Source of the DNA: Halomonas aestuarii
Lineage (GTDB): Bacteria; Pseudomonadota; Gammaproteobacteria; Pseudomonadales; Halomonadaceae
Direction of reading: 5' to 3'
NCBI RefSeq assembly: GCF_001886615.1
Contig: NZ_CP018139.1
Location: forward strand, 3,410,001-3,474,000
Length of the DNA: 64,000 bases
The position numbers were made by a program, and so were the translations under genes. Positions 27,054 through 34,743 of this stretch are shown in pieces. Below the pieces are notes generated by a model. It was given only the letters and a program-made list of their open reading frames with translations, searched no databases and was not told the DNA's origin. Within the stretch, counting starts at the first letter, position 1. Each line of letters opens with the position of its first letter.

Positions 27054-27148
27054 GGAGCAAGGAGCAAGGACGTTGCCATTTAGCTACCAGCAACCCAGTG
27101 GGGTTGCTTGTCACTTTCTCCTTGCCACTTGTAGCTGGCCGAAGGCCC
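27053..27148. repeat. Second AGGAGCA repeat locus with imperfect inverted repeat
   Basis: Directly after the regA stop there are 2.6 copies of AGGAGCA (27053-27070, ending AGGAC as at the first locus). Then AGCTACCAGCAACCC (27082-27096) pairs partly with GGGTTGCTTG (27100 onward), and CTCCTTGCCACTTGTAGCT further on repeats the repeat's complement and pairs with AGCTAC. The region separates convergent regA and the hydroxybutyrate dehydrogenase gene and may act as a terminator. Confidence 0.7.
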
Positions 27149-27919
27149 CTACTGGGCGGTCCAGCCCAGGTCCATGTTCCAGCTGGCGCCGGTGACGGCC
27201 CCAGCGTGGTCGGAGGCCAGGTAGCCGACCAGCTCGGCGACCTCGGCGGGCTCGATCAGCCGCTTGATGGCAGCATTCTTGAGCATGATCTTCTCGATCA
27301 CCTCCTGTTCCGCCATGCCGTGCATCTTCGCCTGGTCCGCGATCTGGCCGTCGACCAGCGGCGTCTTCACGTAGGCCGGGCAGATGGCGTTGGCGGTGAT
27401 GCCCTGCTCGCCCCCCTCAAGCGCCGCGGTCTTGGTCAGGCCGATCATGCCGTGCTTGGCGCTGATGTAGGCGGCCTTGCCCGGCGAGGCCACCTGGGCG
27501 TGCACCGAGGCGATGTTGACAATGCGCCCCCAGCCATTCTCGCGCATGCTCGGCCAGGCCGCCTGGGTCAGCAGGAAGGGCGCGGTGAGCATCAGGTCGA
27601 TGATCTGGCGCCACTTCTCCTCGGGGAACGTCTCGATGGGCGAGACGTGCTGGATGCCCGCGTTGTTGACCAGGATGTCCACGTGACCGAAGCGCTTGAC
27701 CGCCTCGGCCACCGCCGCCTTGCAGGCCTCGCCATCGGTCAGGTCGGCCTGGAAGAAGACCGCGCCGGCCTTCTCGGCGACCTCCTTGCCGGCCGGGTTG
27801 AAGTCCACGGCCAGCACCTGATGGCCCAGCTCGCAGAAATGGCGGACCACGGCCTCGCCGATGCCGCTGCTGGTCCCGGTGACCAGGGCGACGCGGGGGG
27901 TGGAAGCATTGGCGGTCAT
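27149..27919 (-). CDS. bdhA: 3-Hydroxybutyrate dehydrogenase
   Basis: A 256-residue SDR that oxidises (R)-3-hydroxybutyrate to acetoacetate with NAD, a step in polyhydroxybutyrate and ketone-body use. Visible are the cofactor motif TGTSSGIGEAV, Asp after strand 2 (AVDFNPAG, NAD preference), NNAGIQHVSPIE, catalytic Ser in IVNIASVHAQVAS, and YISAKHGMIGLTKTAALE with Tyr and Lys; the HAQVAS and GITANAICPAYVKTPLV blocks are specific to this enzyme. GAGGAG lies 7 bases before the ATG. Its product would feed the scoAB-encoded CoA transferase about 6 kb away. Confidence 0.93.
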   Translation of the reverse strand: MTANASTPRVALVTGTSSGIGEAVVRHFCELGHQVLAVDFNPAGKEVAEKAGAVFFQADLTDGEACKAAVAEAVKRFGHVDILVNNAGIQHVSPIETFPEEKWRQIIDLMLTAPFLLTQAAWPSMRENGWGRIVNIASVHAQVASPGKAAYISAKHGMIGLTKTAALEGGEQGITANAICPAYVKTPLVDGQIADQAKMHGMAEQEVIEKIMLKNAAIKRLIEPAEVAELVGYLASDHAGAVTGASWNMDLGWTAQ

Positions 27920-28048
27920 GCGTGACTCCTCTTGTAGAATTATTCGGCCTCCCGCGGGCGGCGTGCCCCGAAGGCAGGACCCGGCATGTCGATGGCGGTG
28001 TCCCTGTCCGCCCCCAGCATAAGGGCAATGACGCAGCGCGTCATCCAC

Positions 28049-28483
28049 TCAGGGCATCGGCGCGGCGGGGGTCATGACCCGCTCCATCAGCCGCTGGGCG
28101 AGGCGGCTGGCCGCCTGGAGGGAGTCGACGTCGGAGAGGTCGTCCAGCAGCTCGCACCGCCACCAGCCGTCCGACCCGTCGAGGGGTTCCCGGGCGAAGG
28201 GGTAGCGGCCGGCGGGTAACGCCAGGGTCAGTGACGACGCCTCCCCGGTCGCGACGGCCTCGTCGTCGATCACCAGCGCCAGCGAAAGCGAGACCGGCGT
28301 GACCAGGGCCCCGAGCAGCCCGCGGCGGCCGTCCGCCAGGGTATGGGGCTGGAAGCAGAGCGCATCCACACCCAGCCGGGGATTGTAATGGGGCTGGCCC
28401 TTGGCGGCCTTCAGGTAGTGGCGAGTCCAGGCCTCGGCCAGGCGACTCAGCCGCGCGTACTGGTCGGCACTCAATGCCTGCAT
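28049..28483 (-). CDS. HybE-domain-like protein
   Basis: A 144-residue cytoplasmic protein resembling the [NiFe]-hydrogenase assembly chaperone HybE family: HYNPRLGVDALCF, then LGALVTPVSLSLAL (matching the family's ITPW core strand, but with Val for Trp), then LALPAGRYPFAREPLDGSDGWWRCELL, and a final helix QAASRLAQRLMERVM. No hydrogenase genes are in the window. GGAGG lies 6 bases before the ATG. The family match is by eye; function in an organism without evident hydrogenase is unknown. Confidence 0.6.
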   Translation of the reverse strand: MQALSADQYARLSRLAEAWTRHYLKAAKGQPHYNPRLGVDALCFQPHTLADGRRGLLGALVTPVSLSLALVIDDEAVATGEASSLTLALPAGRYPFAREPLDGSDGWWRCELLDDLSDVDSLQAASRLAQRLMERVMTPAAPMP

Positions 28484-28623
28484 GGTGTCCTCCGGGTCGG
28501 CGGGGCGGCCAGTATAGCCGCCGCCCCTTGCCCCTCGCATTCCGTCCCGCGTAGCGGACAGTCGGCAGGGGCAGGGGGAGCTGCTAGCATGAAGGGCCGT
28601 TCGCCCCCTGCCGAGGAGCCGCC

Positions 28624-29442
28624 ATGACCCCCGCCCAGCGCCTGGAGATCGCCGTCGATATCGCCCGCGAGGCCGGCCAGATGATCATCGCCGCCCGCGA
28701 GGGTCAGGCCTTCGGTCATCGCTACAAGCACGGCCACGAGCTGGTCACCGATACCGACGTCGAGGTGGACACGCGGATCAGCGAGCGCCTGGACGAGCAC
28801 TTCGCCGACGAGGCCCGCCTCAGCGAGGAGCTGACCCCGGACCGCGAGGCGCTGTCGACCCCCCAGGCGCTCTGGGTGGTGGACCCCATCGACGGCACGG
28901 TCAACTTCGCCCACGGCCTGCGCCATGTGGCGGTCTCCATCGGCTGGGCCAGCGAGGGCATGACCCGCCTCGGGGTGGTGCATGCCCCCTTCCTCGGGGA
29001 GACCTTCACCGCCCTGGAGGGCCAGGGCGCCTGGTGCAACGGCGAGCCGATACGCGCCAGCCGCACCGGCAGCCTGATGCACTGCCTGGTGGGCACCGGC
29101 TTCCCCTACCGCCGCGACAGCCGTCCGCCGCTGATGCGTCGCCTCACCGCGGTGCTCGCCCGCTGCCAGGACGTGCGGCGCAACGGCTCGGCGGCCCTGG
29201 ACCTGTGCGACGTGGCCTGCGGCCGGCTGGACGCCTACTACGAGAGCGTCTCGCCCTGGGACTGCGCAGCGGGCTGGCTGATCGCCCGCGAGGCCGGCGC
29301 CCGCACCGGGCATCTCTACCCGGTCCCGTCGGGGATCCCGGAGGACCTCTACGGCGAGAACCTGCTGGTGACCGCCCCGGAGGTCCACGTCGAGCTCGGC
29401 GACCTGCTGCGCCGGGCCGATGCCGGCGAGATCGATATCTGA
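28624..29442 (+). CDS. Inositol monophosphatase-family phosphatase
   Basis: A 272-residue magnesium/lithium-sensitive phosphatase of the IMPase/FBPase superfamily. Metal-binding motifs are present: SEELTP (Glu), WVVDPIDGTVNFAHG (Asp-Pro-Ile-Asp-Gly-Thr) and the C-terminal SPWDCAAGWLIAREAG (WDxAAG). LVTDTDVEVDTRI is the usual N-terminal block. Substrates of such enzymes include inositol-1-phosphate, 3'-phosphoadenosine phosphates and other sugar phosphates. It is distinct in context from suhB, so no symbol is given. It diverges from the HybE-like gene and is followed by glutaredoxin. Confidence 0.92.
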   Translation: MTPAQRLEIAVDIAREAGQMIIAAREGQAFGHRYKHGHELVTDTDVEVDTRISERLDEHFADEARLSEELTPDREALSTPQALWVVDPIDGTVNFAHGLRHVAVSIGWASEGMTRLGVVHAPFLGETFTALEGQGAWCNGEPIRASRTGSLMHCLVGTGFPYRRDSRPPLMRRLTAVLARCQDVRRNGSAALDLCDVACGRLDAYYESVSPWDCAAGWLIAREAGARTGHLYPVPSGIPEDLYGENLLVTAPEVHVELGDLLRRADAGEIDI

Positions 29443-29587
29443 GGGCCCGCCGGGTACAGCGATAGCGGCCCTCCATCGCCGCGCAAGGGGGCGGCTATTG
29501 GCGAAAGGGCGCGCGCTCCGTCACAATGCGGCCTGTTTCTTGACCTCTTAACATTGCCACGCACCACGCCGTGCCAGGAGTCGCTTC

Positions 29588-29857
29588 ATGTTCGTCGTCA
29601 TCTTCGGTCGTCCCGCCTGCCCCTTCTGCGACCGCGCCAAGGCGCTGGCCGCGAGGCTCGAGAGCGCCGGCGCCATCGAGGGTCACCGCTACGTCGACAT
29701 CCATGCGGAGGGCATCACCAAGGCCGACCTGGAGAAGACCATCGGCCAGCCGGTGCACACCGTGCCGCAGATCTTCGTCGACCAGACCCACGTCGGCGGC
29801 TTCACCGAATTCGACCGCTATGTCCGCGACAACGCCCTGATGTCGGCCACCGTCTGA
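29588..29857 (+). CDS. Glutaredoxin (GrxA-like)
   Basis: An 89-residue dithiol glutaredoxin that reduces disulfides with glutathione. The redox centre is RPACPFCDRAK: CPFC instead of the usual CPYC. HTVPQIFVDQTHVGGFTEFDRYV gives the cis-proline (TVP) and glutathione-binding VGG. The N-terminal FVVIFGRPACPFC and the YVDIHAEGITKADLEKTIG spacing resemble E. coli Grx1. A strong hairpin follows the stop, so it is probably a single-gene unit. Confidence 0.93.
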   Translation: MFVVIFGRPACPFCDRAKALAARLESAGAIEGHRYVDIHAEGITKADLEKTIGQPVHTVPQIFVDQTHVGGFTEFDRYVRDNALMSATV

Positions 29858-29878
29858 GCCGACGCCGCCAGCGGTGAC

Positions 29879-29915
29879 GAGGACGCCGCCATCCCCTCGG
29901 GGTGGCGGCGTCCTC
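29879..29915 (+). terminator. Strong hairpin after glutaredoxin
   Basis: Thirteen-base arms (GAGGACGCCGCCA / TGGCGGCGTCCTC) lie 20 bases after the stop, with the CCC..GGG bases inside extending the stem. No U-run follows (GCGTTC), so termination may depend on the stem or on Rho. Confidence 0.65.
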
Positions 29916-29966
29916 GCGTTCAGCGGTGCTACCCTTGGAGCAGTTTCCCCTGCCCGGAGTCCCGCC

Positions 29967-30938
29967 ATGGACCGCCCCCTCGTCGAGCCGGATCCCGACC
30001 GTCACTGGCACCGGACCGGCGCCGAGCATCGCCGCCTGATCGAGGCCACCCGCCCCCTGTCGCCGCTGCGCACCGCGGTGGTCCACCCCTGCGATACGCC
30101 GTCACTGGCCGGCGCCCTGGCGGCCTGGCGGGAGGGGGTCATCGAACCGCTGCTGGTCGGCCCGCGCGCGCGCATCGAGGCGACCGCCGAGGCCCTGGGC
30201 GAGGCCATCGACGGGCTGACGCTGGTCGACACGCCCCACAGCCACGCCTCCGCCGAGCAGGCCGTGCGCCTCGCCGCCGAGGGCAAGGCCGAGGCGCTGA
30301 TGAAGGGCGCCCTGCACACCGACGAACTGATGAGCGCGGCCGTCGCGCGCCAGGCGGGACTGCGCACCGAGCGCTGGATGAGCCACGTCTACGCCCTGGA
30401 CGTGCCGAGCTATCCGCGCCCGCTGATGATCTCCGATGCGGCCCTGCACATCACCCCGGACCTGGCCACCAAGGCCGACATCATCCAGAACGCCATCGAC
30501 CTGGCCCGGGCCATCGGCATCGAGCGCCCGCGGGTGGCGGTGCTCTCGGCGGTGGAGACGGTGCGCGCCACCCTCCCCTCGACCATCGAGGCCGCGGCCC
30601 TGTGCAAGATGGCCGAGCGCGGCCAGATCGAGGGCGGCGTGCTCGACGGTCCCCTGGCGATCGACAACGCCGTCTCCCTCACCGCGGCCCACCAGAAGGG
30701 GCTCGGCTCCCCGGTGGCGGGCCAGGCCGACATCCTCATCGCCCCGGATCTCGAGGCCGCCAACATGATCGCCAAGCTGCTGATCCACCTCGCCGGGGCT
30801 CAGGCCGCGGGCCTGGTGGTCGGCGCCCGGGTGCCGATCATGCTGACCAGCCGGGCGGACGATGTGGAGACTCGCCTGGCCTCGGCCGCCCTCGCCCAGC
30901 TGCTGGTGCGGCGCCAGGCCGCCGGAGGCGAGGGGTGA
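29967..30938 (+). CDS. Phosphate acetyl/butyryltransferase-family enzyme
   Basis: A 323-residue Pta/Ptb-type phosphotransacylase that interconverts acyl-CoA and acyl phosphate. It lacks the extra N-terminal domains of long Pta and the MaoC-like domain found in related fusions. Conserved catalytic-domain blocks include LMKGALHTDELMSA, RWMSHVYALDVPSYPRPLMISDAA, and SPVAGQADILIAPDLEAANM with LTSRADDVETRLAS near the end. The start has GGAG 8 bases upstream. Its TGA overlaps the GTG start of the acetate kinase, giving a tightly coupled acyl-CoA to acyl phosphate to acid plus ATP pair. The acyl chain preference is open. Confidence 0.88.
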   Translation: MDRPLVEPDPDRHWHRTGAEHRRLIEATRPLSPLRTAVVHPCDTPSLAGALAAWREGVIEPLLVGPRARIEATAEALGEAIDGLTLVDTPHSHASAEQAVRLAAEGKAEALMKGALHTDELMSAAVARQAGLRTERWMSHVYALDVPSYPRPLMISDAALHITPDLATKADIIQNAIDLARAIGIERPRVAVLSAVETVRATLPSTIEAAALCKMAERGQIEGGVLDGPLAIDNAVSLTAAHQKGLGSPVAGQADILIAPDLEAANMIAKLLIHLAGAQAAGLVVGARVPIMLTSRADDVETRLASAALAQLLVRRQAAGGEG

Positions 30939-32125
30939 GCCGTGTTCTGGTGCTCAATGCCGGCTCGGCGACCCTGAAGTTCGGGCTCTACGAGCAGGAC
31001 GCCTGCCGGCTGCGGGGCCTGGTGGATCGCATCGGCGACGCCCCGGCGCTGCGCCTTCACAGCGGCGAGGTCGACACCGCCGGCTTCGCCCCGGCGGAGG
31101 TCGGCCACGCCGGGGTGGCCGAGGCGCTGCTCGACTGGCTGGACGACTGCATCGGCCTCGACGACCTGGCCGGAGTGGGCCACCGGGTGGTCCACGGGGG
31201 AACGGAACTGGCCGAGCCGGTGCGGCTGGATGCCGATCGGCTCACGTACCTGACGGGCCTCGAGCCCCTGGCGCCGCTGCACCAGCCCCACGCCCTGGCA
31301 ATCGTCCGCGACCTGCTCGCCCGCCATCCGGAGCTGCCCCAAGTGGCCTGCTTCGATACCGCCTTCCACCGGACCCAGCCGCGCCTCCGGCAGCTCTTCG
31401 CCCTGCCCCGGCGACTCGCCGACGAGGGGGTGCTGCGCTACGGCTTCCACGGCCTCTCCTATGCCCATGTGGCCCGCCGCCTGGCCGAGGTGGTCGGTCC
31501 GGCCAGCGCCCAGGGCCGCGTGGTGGTGGCCCACCTGGGGCAGGGATGCAGCCTGTGCGCCCTGGAGGCGGGACGCAGCGTCGCCACCTCCATGGGCTTC
31601 ACGGCCCTCGATGGCATGATGATGGGCAGTCGCTGCGGCCGCCTCGACCCCGGCGTGGTGCTCTACCTGCTGAGGGAGCGCGGCATGAGCGTCGACGAGG
31701 TGGAACGGCTGCTCTACCACGACAGCGGCCTGCTCGGCGTCTCGGGCCTCTCCGCCGACATGCGCGACCTGCTGGGCAGTCACGACGCTCACGCCGCCGA
31801 GGCGGTGGCGCTGTTCATCGACCGCCTGATCGGCGAGATCGGCACCCTGGTGGCGCTGCTCGGCGGCCTCGACGCCCTGGTCTTCACCGGCGGCATCGGC
31901 GAGCATGCCGCCGAGATCCGCCAGCGGACCCTGCACCGCCTGGGCTGGCTCGGCATCACCCTGGATGCACCGGCCAACGCCCGCCATGACCTGCGCATCG
32001 ACCGGGGCCATTCGTCGGTGCCAAGGGGCCCGGCCGTGGCCGTCATCCCCACCGATGAGGAGGGTGAGATGGCCCTCGGCACCCGCGCCTGCCTGGCCCG
32101 TGAGGGAGCGTCTTTCCCGCGTTGA
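30935..32125 (+). CDS. ackA: Acetate/propionate-family kinase
   Basis: A 396-residue ASKHA-fold kinase that makes ATP from acyl phosphate. Motifs: VLNAGSATLKFGLYE, HRVVHGG, ACFDTAFHRTQP, YGFHGLSYAHV, MGFTALDGMMMGSRCG with the transition-state Arg, VFTGGIGEHAAEIR and IPTDEEGEMA. Two family positions differ: HLGQGCS where most have HLGNGAS, and FHGLSY where most have FHGTSH. The start is GTG, since SRVLVLNAG follows directly, GGAGG lies upstream and the codon overlaps the previous stop (GTGA). The divergent residues may mean another acyl substrate. Confidence 0.9.
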   Translation: MSRVLVLNAGSATLKFGLYEQDACRLRGLVDRIGDAPALRLHSGEVDTAGFAPAEVGHAGVAEALLDWLDDCIGLDDLAGVGHRVVHGGTELAEPVRLDADRLTYLTGLEPLAPLHQPHALAIVRDLLARHPELPQVACFDTAFHRTQPRLRQLFALPRRLADEGVLRYGFHGLSYAHVARRLAEVVGPASAQGRVVVAHLGQGCSLCALEAGRSVATSMGFTALDGMMMGSRCGRLDPGVVLYLLRERGMSVDEVERLLYHDSGLLGVSGLSADMRDLLGSHDAHAAEAVALFIDRLIGEIGTLVALLGGLDALVFTGGIGEHAAEIRQRTLHRLGWLGITLDAPANARHDLRIDRGHSSVPRGPAVAVIPTDEEGEMALGTRACLAREGASFPR

Positions 32126-32199
32126 ATGCCCCCCCGGCCTCGCTGCCTATACTGGCGCTGCAAGCACGGACAGGGCATTCGAGGGAGGGACAGGGCACG

Positions 32200-32967
32200 A
32201 TGCAACCGGAAGAGTTCGTCCAGCAGCTGTGGCTGGACTATATCCACCATCACCCGGAGGTCGGGGGGCTGCGGCTGTGGCCCGTGGAGGCGCCGGCGGA
32301 ATATCTGGCGATCCTCACCCTGAATCACGGCCCCTGGGCCATGGAGGCGCTGACCCCGACGCTGGTGCATTTCGGCTATCGCCCCCAGCACCGCTATGCC
32401 ATGGCCGACCGCGGCCTGCTCGCCACCCTGTTCAGCGCCCCGGGCGACGGCGCCTGGATCCTGCTCGCCGAGCTGCAGCTCGGCACCCTGTCGCGCCAGC
32501 CCCGGGAACGCCTCAAGACGCTGGTCGCCGATGCCGATCCGCGCGAGGCCCGCAGCCAGGCCCTGCTCTGCCATGGCCGCTGCTGGTCGATGCCCGACTG
32601 GGCCACCTACCAGACCCTGCACCAGGCCCACCCGCTGGCCGGCTGGCTCTCGGTGATGGGGCCGCGCGTGCACCACGCCGGCTTCGACTGCCAGCGGCTG
32701 GGAATCGACATCAAGGTCCTCGACGAGCGGCTCCAGCAGGCCGGCCTCACCGGCAGCCGGGACCGTCATCACGGCCTCTTCCCCGTCTCGCCGCTGCTCA
32801 ACTACCGCTTCTATGCCACCAGCTCGCGGCGCCTGGCCTTCGCCGAGGGCGACGAGCATCGGATCGGCCTCGGCGGCCTGGCGCTGGTGCAGAAACAGGT
32901 CACGGCCAACCAGGAACGTGCCGCCGAACTGCTGTTGCCCCTCCACACCCGCTGCGAGATCTCCTGA
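32200..32967 (+). CDS. DUF1338-like protein (short form)
   Basis: A 255-residue protein whose layout recalls DUF1338, the family of the 2-oxoadipate dioxygenase HglS: an N-terminal QLWLDYIHHHP helix, a mid-region WILLAELQLGTLS block, a LCHGRCWSMPDWATYQTL segment, then WLSVMGPRVHHAGFDCQRLGIDIKVLDERLQQAG, where HH corresponds to the family's NHFTVS iron His. The C-terminal strand that should supply a Glu ligand (YYEFA in relatives) reads IGLGGLALVQKQ, so the iron site may be incomplete. The start follows a GAGGGAGGGACAGGG stretch. It is 74 bases after the kinase gene, probably co-transcribed. Family match is by eye. Confidence 0.55.
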   Translation: MQPEEFVQQLWLDYIHHHPEVGGLRLWPVEAPAEYLAILTLNHGPWAMEALTPTLVHFGYRPQHRYAMADRGLLATLFSAPGDGAWILLAELQLGTLSRQPRERLKTLVADADPREARSQALLCHGRCWSMPDWATYQTLHQAHPLAGWLSVMGPRVHHAGFDCQRLGIDIKVLDERLQQAGLTGSRDRHHGLFPVSPLLNYRFYATSSRRLAFAEGDEHRIGLGGLALVQKQVTANQERAAELLLPLHTRCEIS

Positions 32968-32972
32968 CCCTG

Positions 32973-32995
32973 TCATCCACAGATTCTGTGGATAA
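32973..32995. promoter_or_regulatory. Inverted pair of DnaA-box-like sites
   Basis: TGTGGATAA at 32987-32995 is the exact complement of the DnaA box TTATCCACA; TCATCCACA at 32973-32981 is a one-mismatch box in the opposite orientation. Together they form a near-perfect palindrome centred at about 32984. The site lies just after the DUF1338-like stop and before the scoB terminator. Confidence 0.6.
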
Positions 32996-33093
32996 CGCTG
33001 TGAATCCCCCCGGGGAACGTCACCCCGACCGTGATGCCAGGGGCCTGTCGCCGCCATGGTCAGTTTTTCGACAGTCCGTTCACCGTTCCCCAG

Positions 33094-33132
33094 ACGACAG
33101 CGGCCCGGGCGCTGGGCCCGGGCCGCTGTCGT
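33094..33132 (-). terminator. Long perfect hairpin after scoB
   Basis: Seventeen-base perfect arms beginning ACGACAGCGGCCCGGGC with a 5-base loop lie 18 bases after the scoB stop. No U-run is present on either strand. It probably ends both the scoAB transcript and read-through from the opposite strand. Confidence 0.7.
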
Positions 33133-33150
33133 CACGATGCGTCGCGCGGA

Positions 33151-33813
33151 TCACTCGTCGAAGGTCATCTCAGGGACATGGTCGGGCACGACCAGCGTGC
33201 CCGCGGTCAGCGACTTGATCTCCTCGACGGAGACCCCCGGCGCGCGCTCCTTGAGGTGGAAGGCGCCGTCCTTGATCTCCAGGTAGGCCAGGTCGGTCAG
33301 CACCCGGTTGATGCAGCCGGCGCCGGTCAGCGGCAGGTTGCACGATTCCAGCAGCTTGGACTCGCCGTGCTTGGAGGCGTGGGTCATGGTGCAGATGATG
33401 TTCTCGGCGCCGGCCACCAGGTCCATGGCACCGCCCATGCCCTTGATCAGCTTACCGGGGATCATCCAGGACGCGATGTTGCCGTTCTGGTCGACCTCGA
33501 AGGCCCCCAGCACGGTCAGGTCCACGTGGCCGCCGCGGATCATGGCGAAGGACTCGGCGGACGAGAAGATCGCCGCGCCGGGACGCGCCGTAACCGTTTC
33601 CTTGCCGGCATTGATCATGTCCGGATCGACCTCGTCCTCGGTGGGATAGAGGCCCATGCCCAGCAGGCCGTTCTCGGATTGCAGCATCACGTCGATGCCG
33701 TCGGGGATATAGTTGGCCACCAGGGTCGGAATGCCGATGCCCAGGTTGACGTAGAAACCGTCTTCGAGTTCGCGCGCCACGCGCTGTGCCATCTGTTCGC
33801 GAGTGAGTGCCAT
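33151..33813 (-). CDS. scoB: 3-Oxoacid CoA-transferase subunit B
   Basis: Beta subunit of succinyl-CoA:3-ketoacid (acetoacetate) CoA-transferase. The catalytic Glu is in MLQSENGLLGMG near residue 46. VNLGIGIPTLVANYI and GGHVDLTVLGAFEVDQNGNIASWMIPGK are family blocks. At 220 residues it is full length. It lies 81 bases after scoA on the same strand. It moves CoA from succinyl-CoA to acetoacetate, so with the 3-hydroxybutyrate dehydrogenase it routes hydroxybutyrate to acetoacetyl-CoA. Confidence 0.95.
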   Translation of the reverse strand: MALTREQMAQRVARELEDGFYVNLGIGIPTLVANYIPDGIDVMLQSENGLLGMGLYPTEDEVDPDMINAGKETVTARPGAAIFSSAESFAMIRGGHVDLTVLGAFEVDQNGNIASWMIPGKLIKGMGGAMDLVAGAENIICTMTHASKHGESKLLESCNLPLTGAGCINRVLTDLAYLEIKDGAFHLKERAPGVSVEEIKSLTAGTLVVPDHVPEMTFDE

Positions 33814-33894
33814 CTTGTTGCCTCTTGTGGTCGGTGGAGAAGCGGTTGCAGGAAGCGCCGGCGGAGTCGCCGGTCGTCACGTGCAGAAGGGCGT

Positions 33895-34596
33895 TCAGCC
33901 CTTGCGCACGGTGCGCTTCTCGATGCGCTTCTCGAAGGTGCCCTGGATGATGCGGTCGACGTAGATCCCCGGCGTGTGGATCTGGTCCGGCTTGAGCTCG
34001 CCCGGCTCGACGATCTCCTCGACCTCGACCACGGTGATCTTGCCCGCGGTGGCGGCCATCGGGTTGAAGTTCTGGGCGGTGTCGTGAAAACAGACGTTGC
34101 CATAGCGATCGGCCTTCCAGCCCTTGACGATGGCGAAGTCGCCGACCACCGACTCCTCGAGGATGTAGTGGCGCCCGTTGAACTCGCGCACCTCCTTGCC
34201 CTCGCCGATCGGCGTACCGTAGCCGGTGGCGGTATAGAAGGCGGGGATGCCGGCGCCGCCGGCGCGCATCTTCTCGGCCAGGGTCCCCTGGGGGGTCAGC
34301 ACGACCTCGATCTCGTCGTTGAGCATCTGCTTCTCGAAGAGAGCGTTCTCGCCGACGTAGGAGGCATGGATCCGGCTGATCTGCTTGTCTTCCAGCAGCA
34401 GGCCCAGGCCGAAGCCGTCGACGCCGCAGTTGTTGGACCACACCGTCAGGTCCTTCACGCCGCGACGCTTGATCTCGGCGATCAGGTTCTCGGGGATGCC
34501 GCAGAGGCCGAAACCGCCGGCGATCACGGTCATGCCGTCCGCGATGCCGTCCATTGCCTCTTCGTAGGAATACACACGCTTGTCGAATCCGGCCAT
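33895..34596 (-). CDS. scoA: 3-Oxoacid CoA-transferase subunit A
   Basis: Alpha subunit (233 residues) of the acetoacetate CoA-transferase. The CoA-binding [13 protein letters not shown] lies near residue 26, followed by [19 protein letters not shown], the oxyanion-region [20 protein letters not shown], and [21 protein letters not shown]. The start is the ATG before AGFDKRVYS, which matches relatives; an upstream in-frame ATG would add 20 low-complexity residues reaching into the AT-rich control region. It is divergent from a LysR regulator across 147 bases. Confidence 0.95.
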   Translation of the reverse strand: MAGFDKRVYSYEEAMDGIADGMTVIAGGFGLCGIPENLIAEIKRRGVKDLTVWSNNCGVDGFGLGLLLEDKQISRIHASYVGENALFEKQMLNDEIEVVLTPQGTLAEKMRAGGAGIPAFYTATGYGTPIGEGKEVREFNGRHYILEESVVGDFAIVKGWKADRYGNVCFHDTAQNFNPMAATAGKITVVEVEEIVEPGELKPDQIHTPGIYVDRIIQGTFEKRIEKRTVRKG

Positions 34597-34693
34597 AGTG
34601 GCGCCTCGTGTTGTTGTGGGGTGAGTCGTCGAGTGATTTAACAGAATGTCAGGCAAGTGTTGCTCCTGCCAATATATTTGTTAAGTTTGTTTT

Positions 34694-34724
34694 ATTTATT
34701 GATTAATATGTTCCGGCAATAAAT
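34694..34724. promoter_or_regulatory. AT-rich divergent control region with inverted repeat
   Basis: Between scoA and the LysR gene a stretch of about 90 bases (34650-34740) is strikingly AT-rich in this GC-rich window. Within it ATTTATTG (34694-34701) and CAATAAAT (34717-34724) form a perfect 8-base inverted repeat with a 15-base spacer, placed just before the LysR start. This is a good candidate operator for the LysR protein, and the AT-rich DNA holds both promoters. Confidence 0.55.
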
Positions 34725-34743
34725 TTGACCTTGGTAGCATGCC

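Noticed and set aside
28049..28483. Evidence of hydrogen metabolism
   Set aside because: One HybE-like protein is not enough; no hydrogenase structural or maturation genes are visible.
32973..32995. Replication origin
   Set aside because: Only two DnaA boxes and no AT-rich unwinding region beside them, and none of the genes normally next to oriC.
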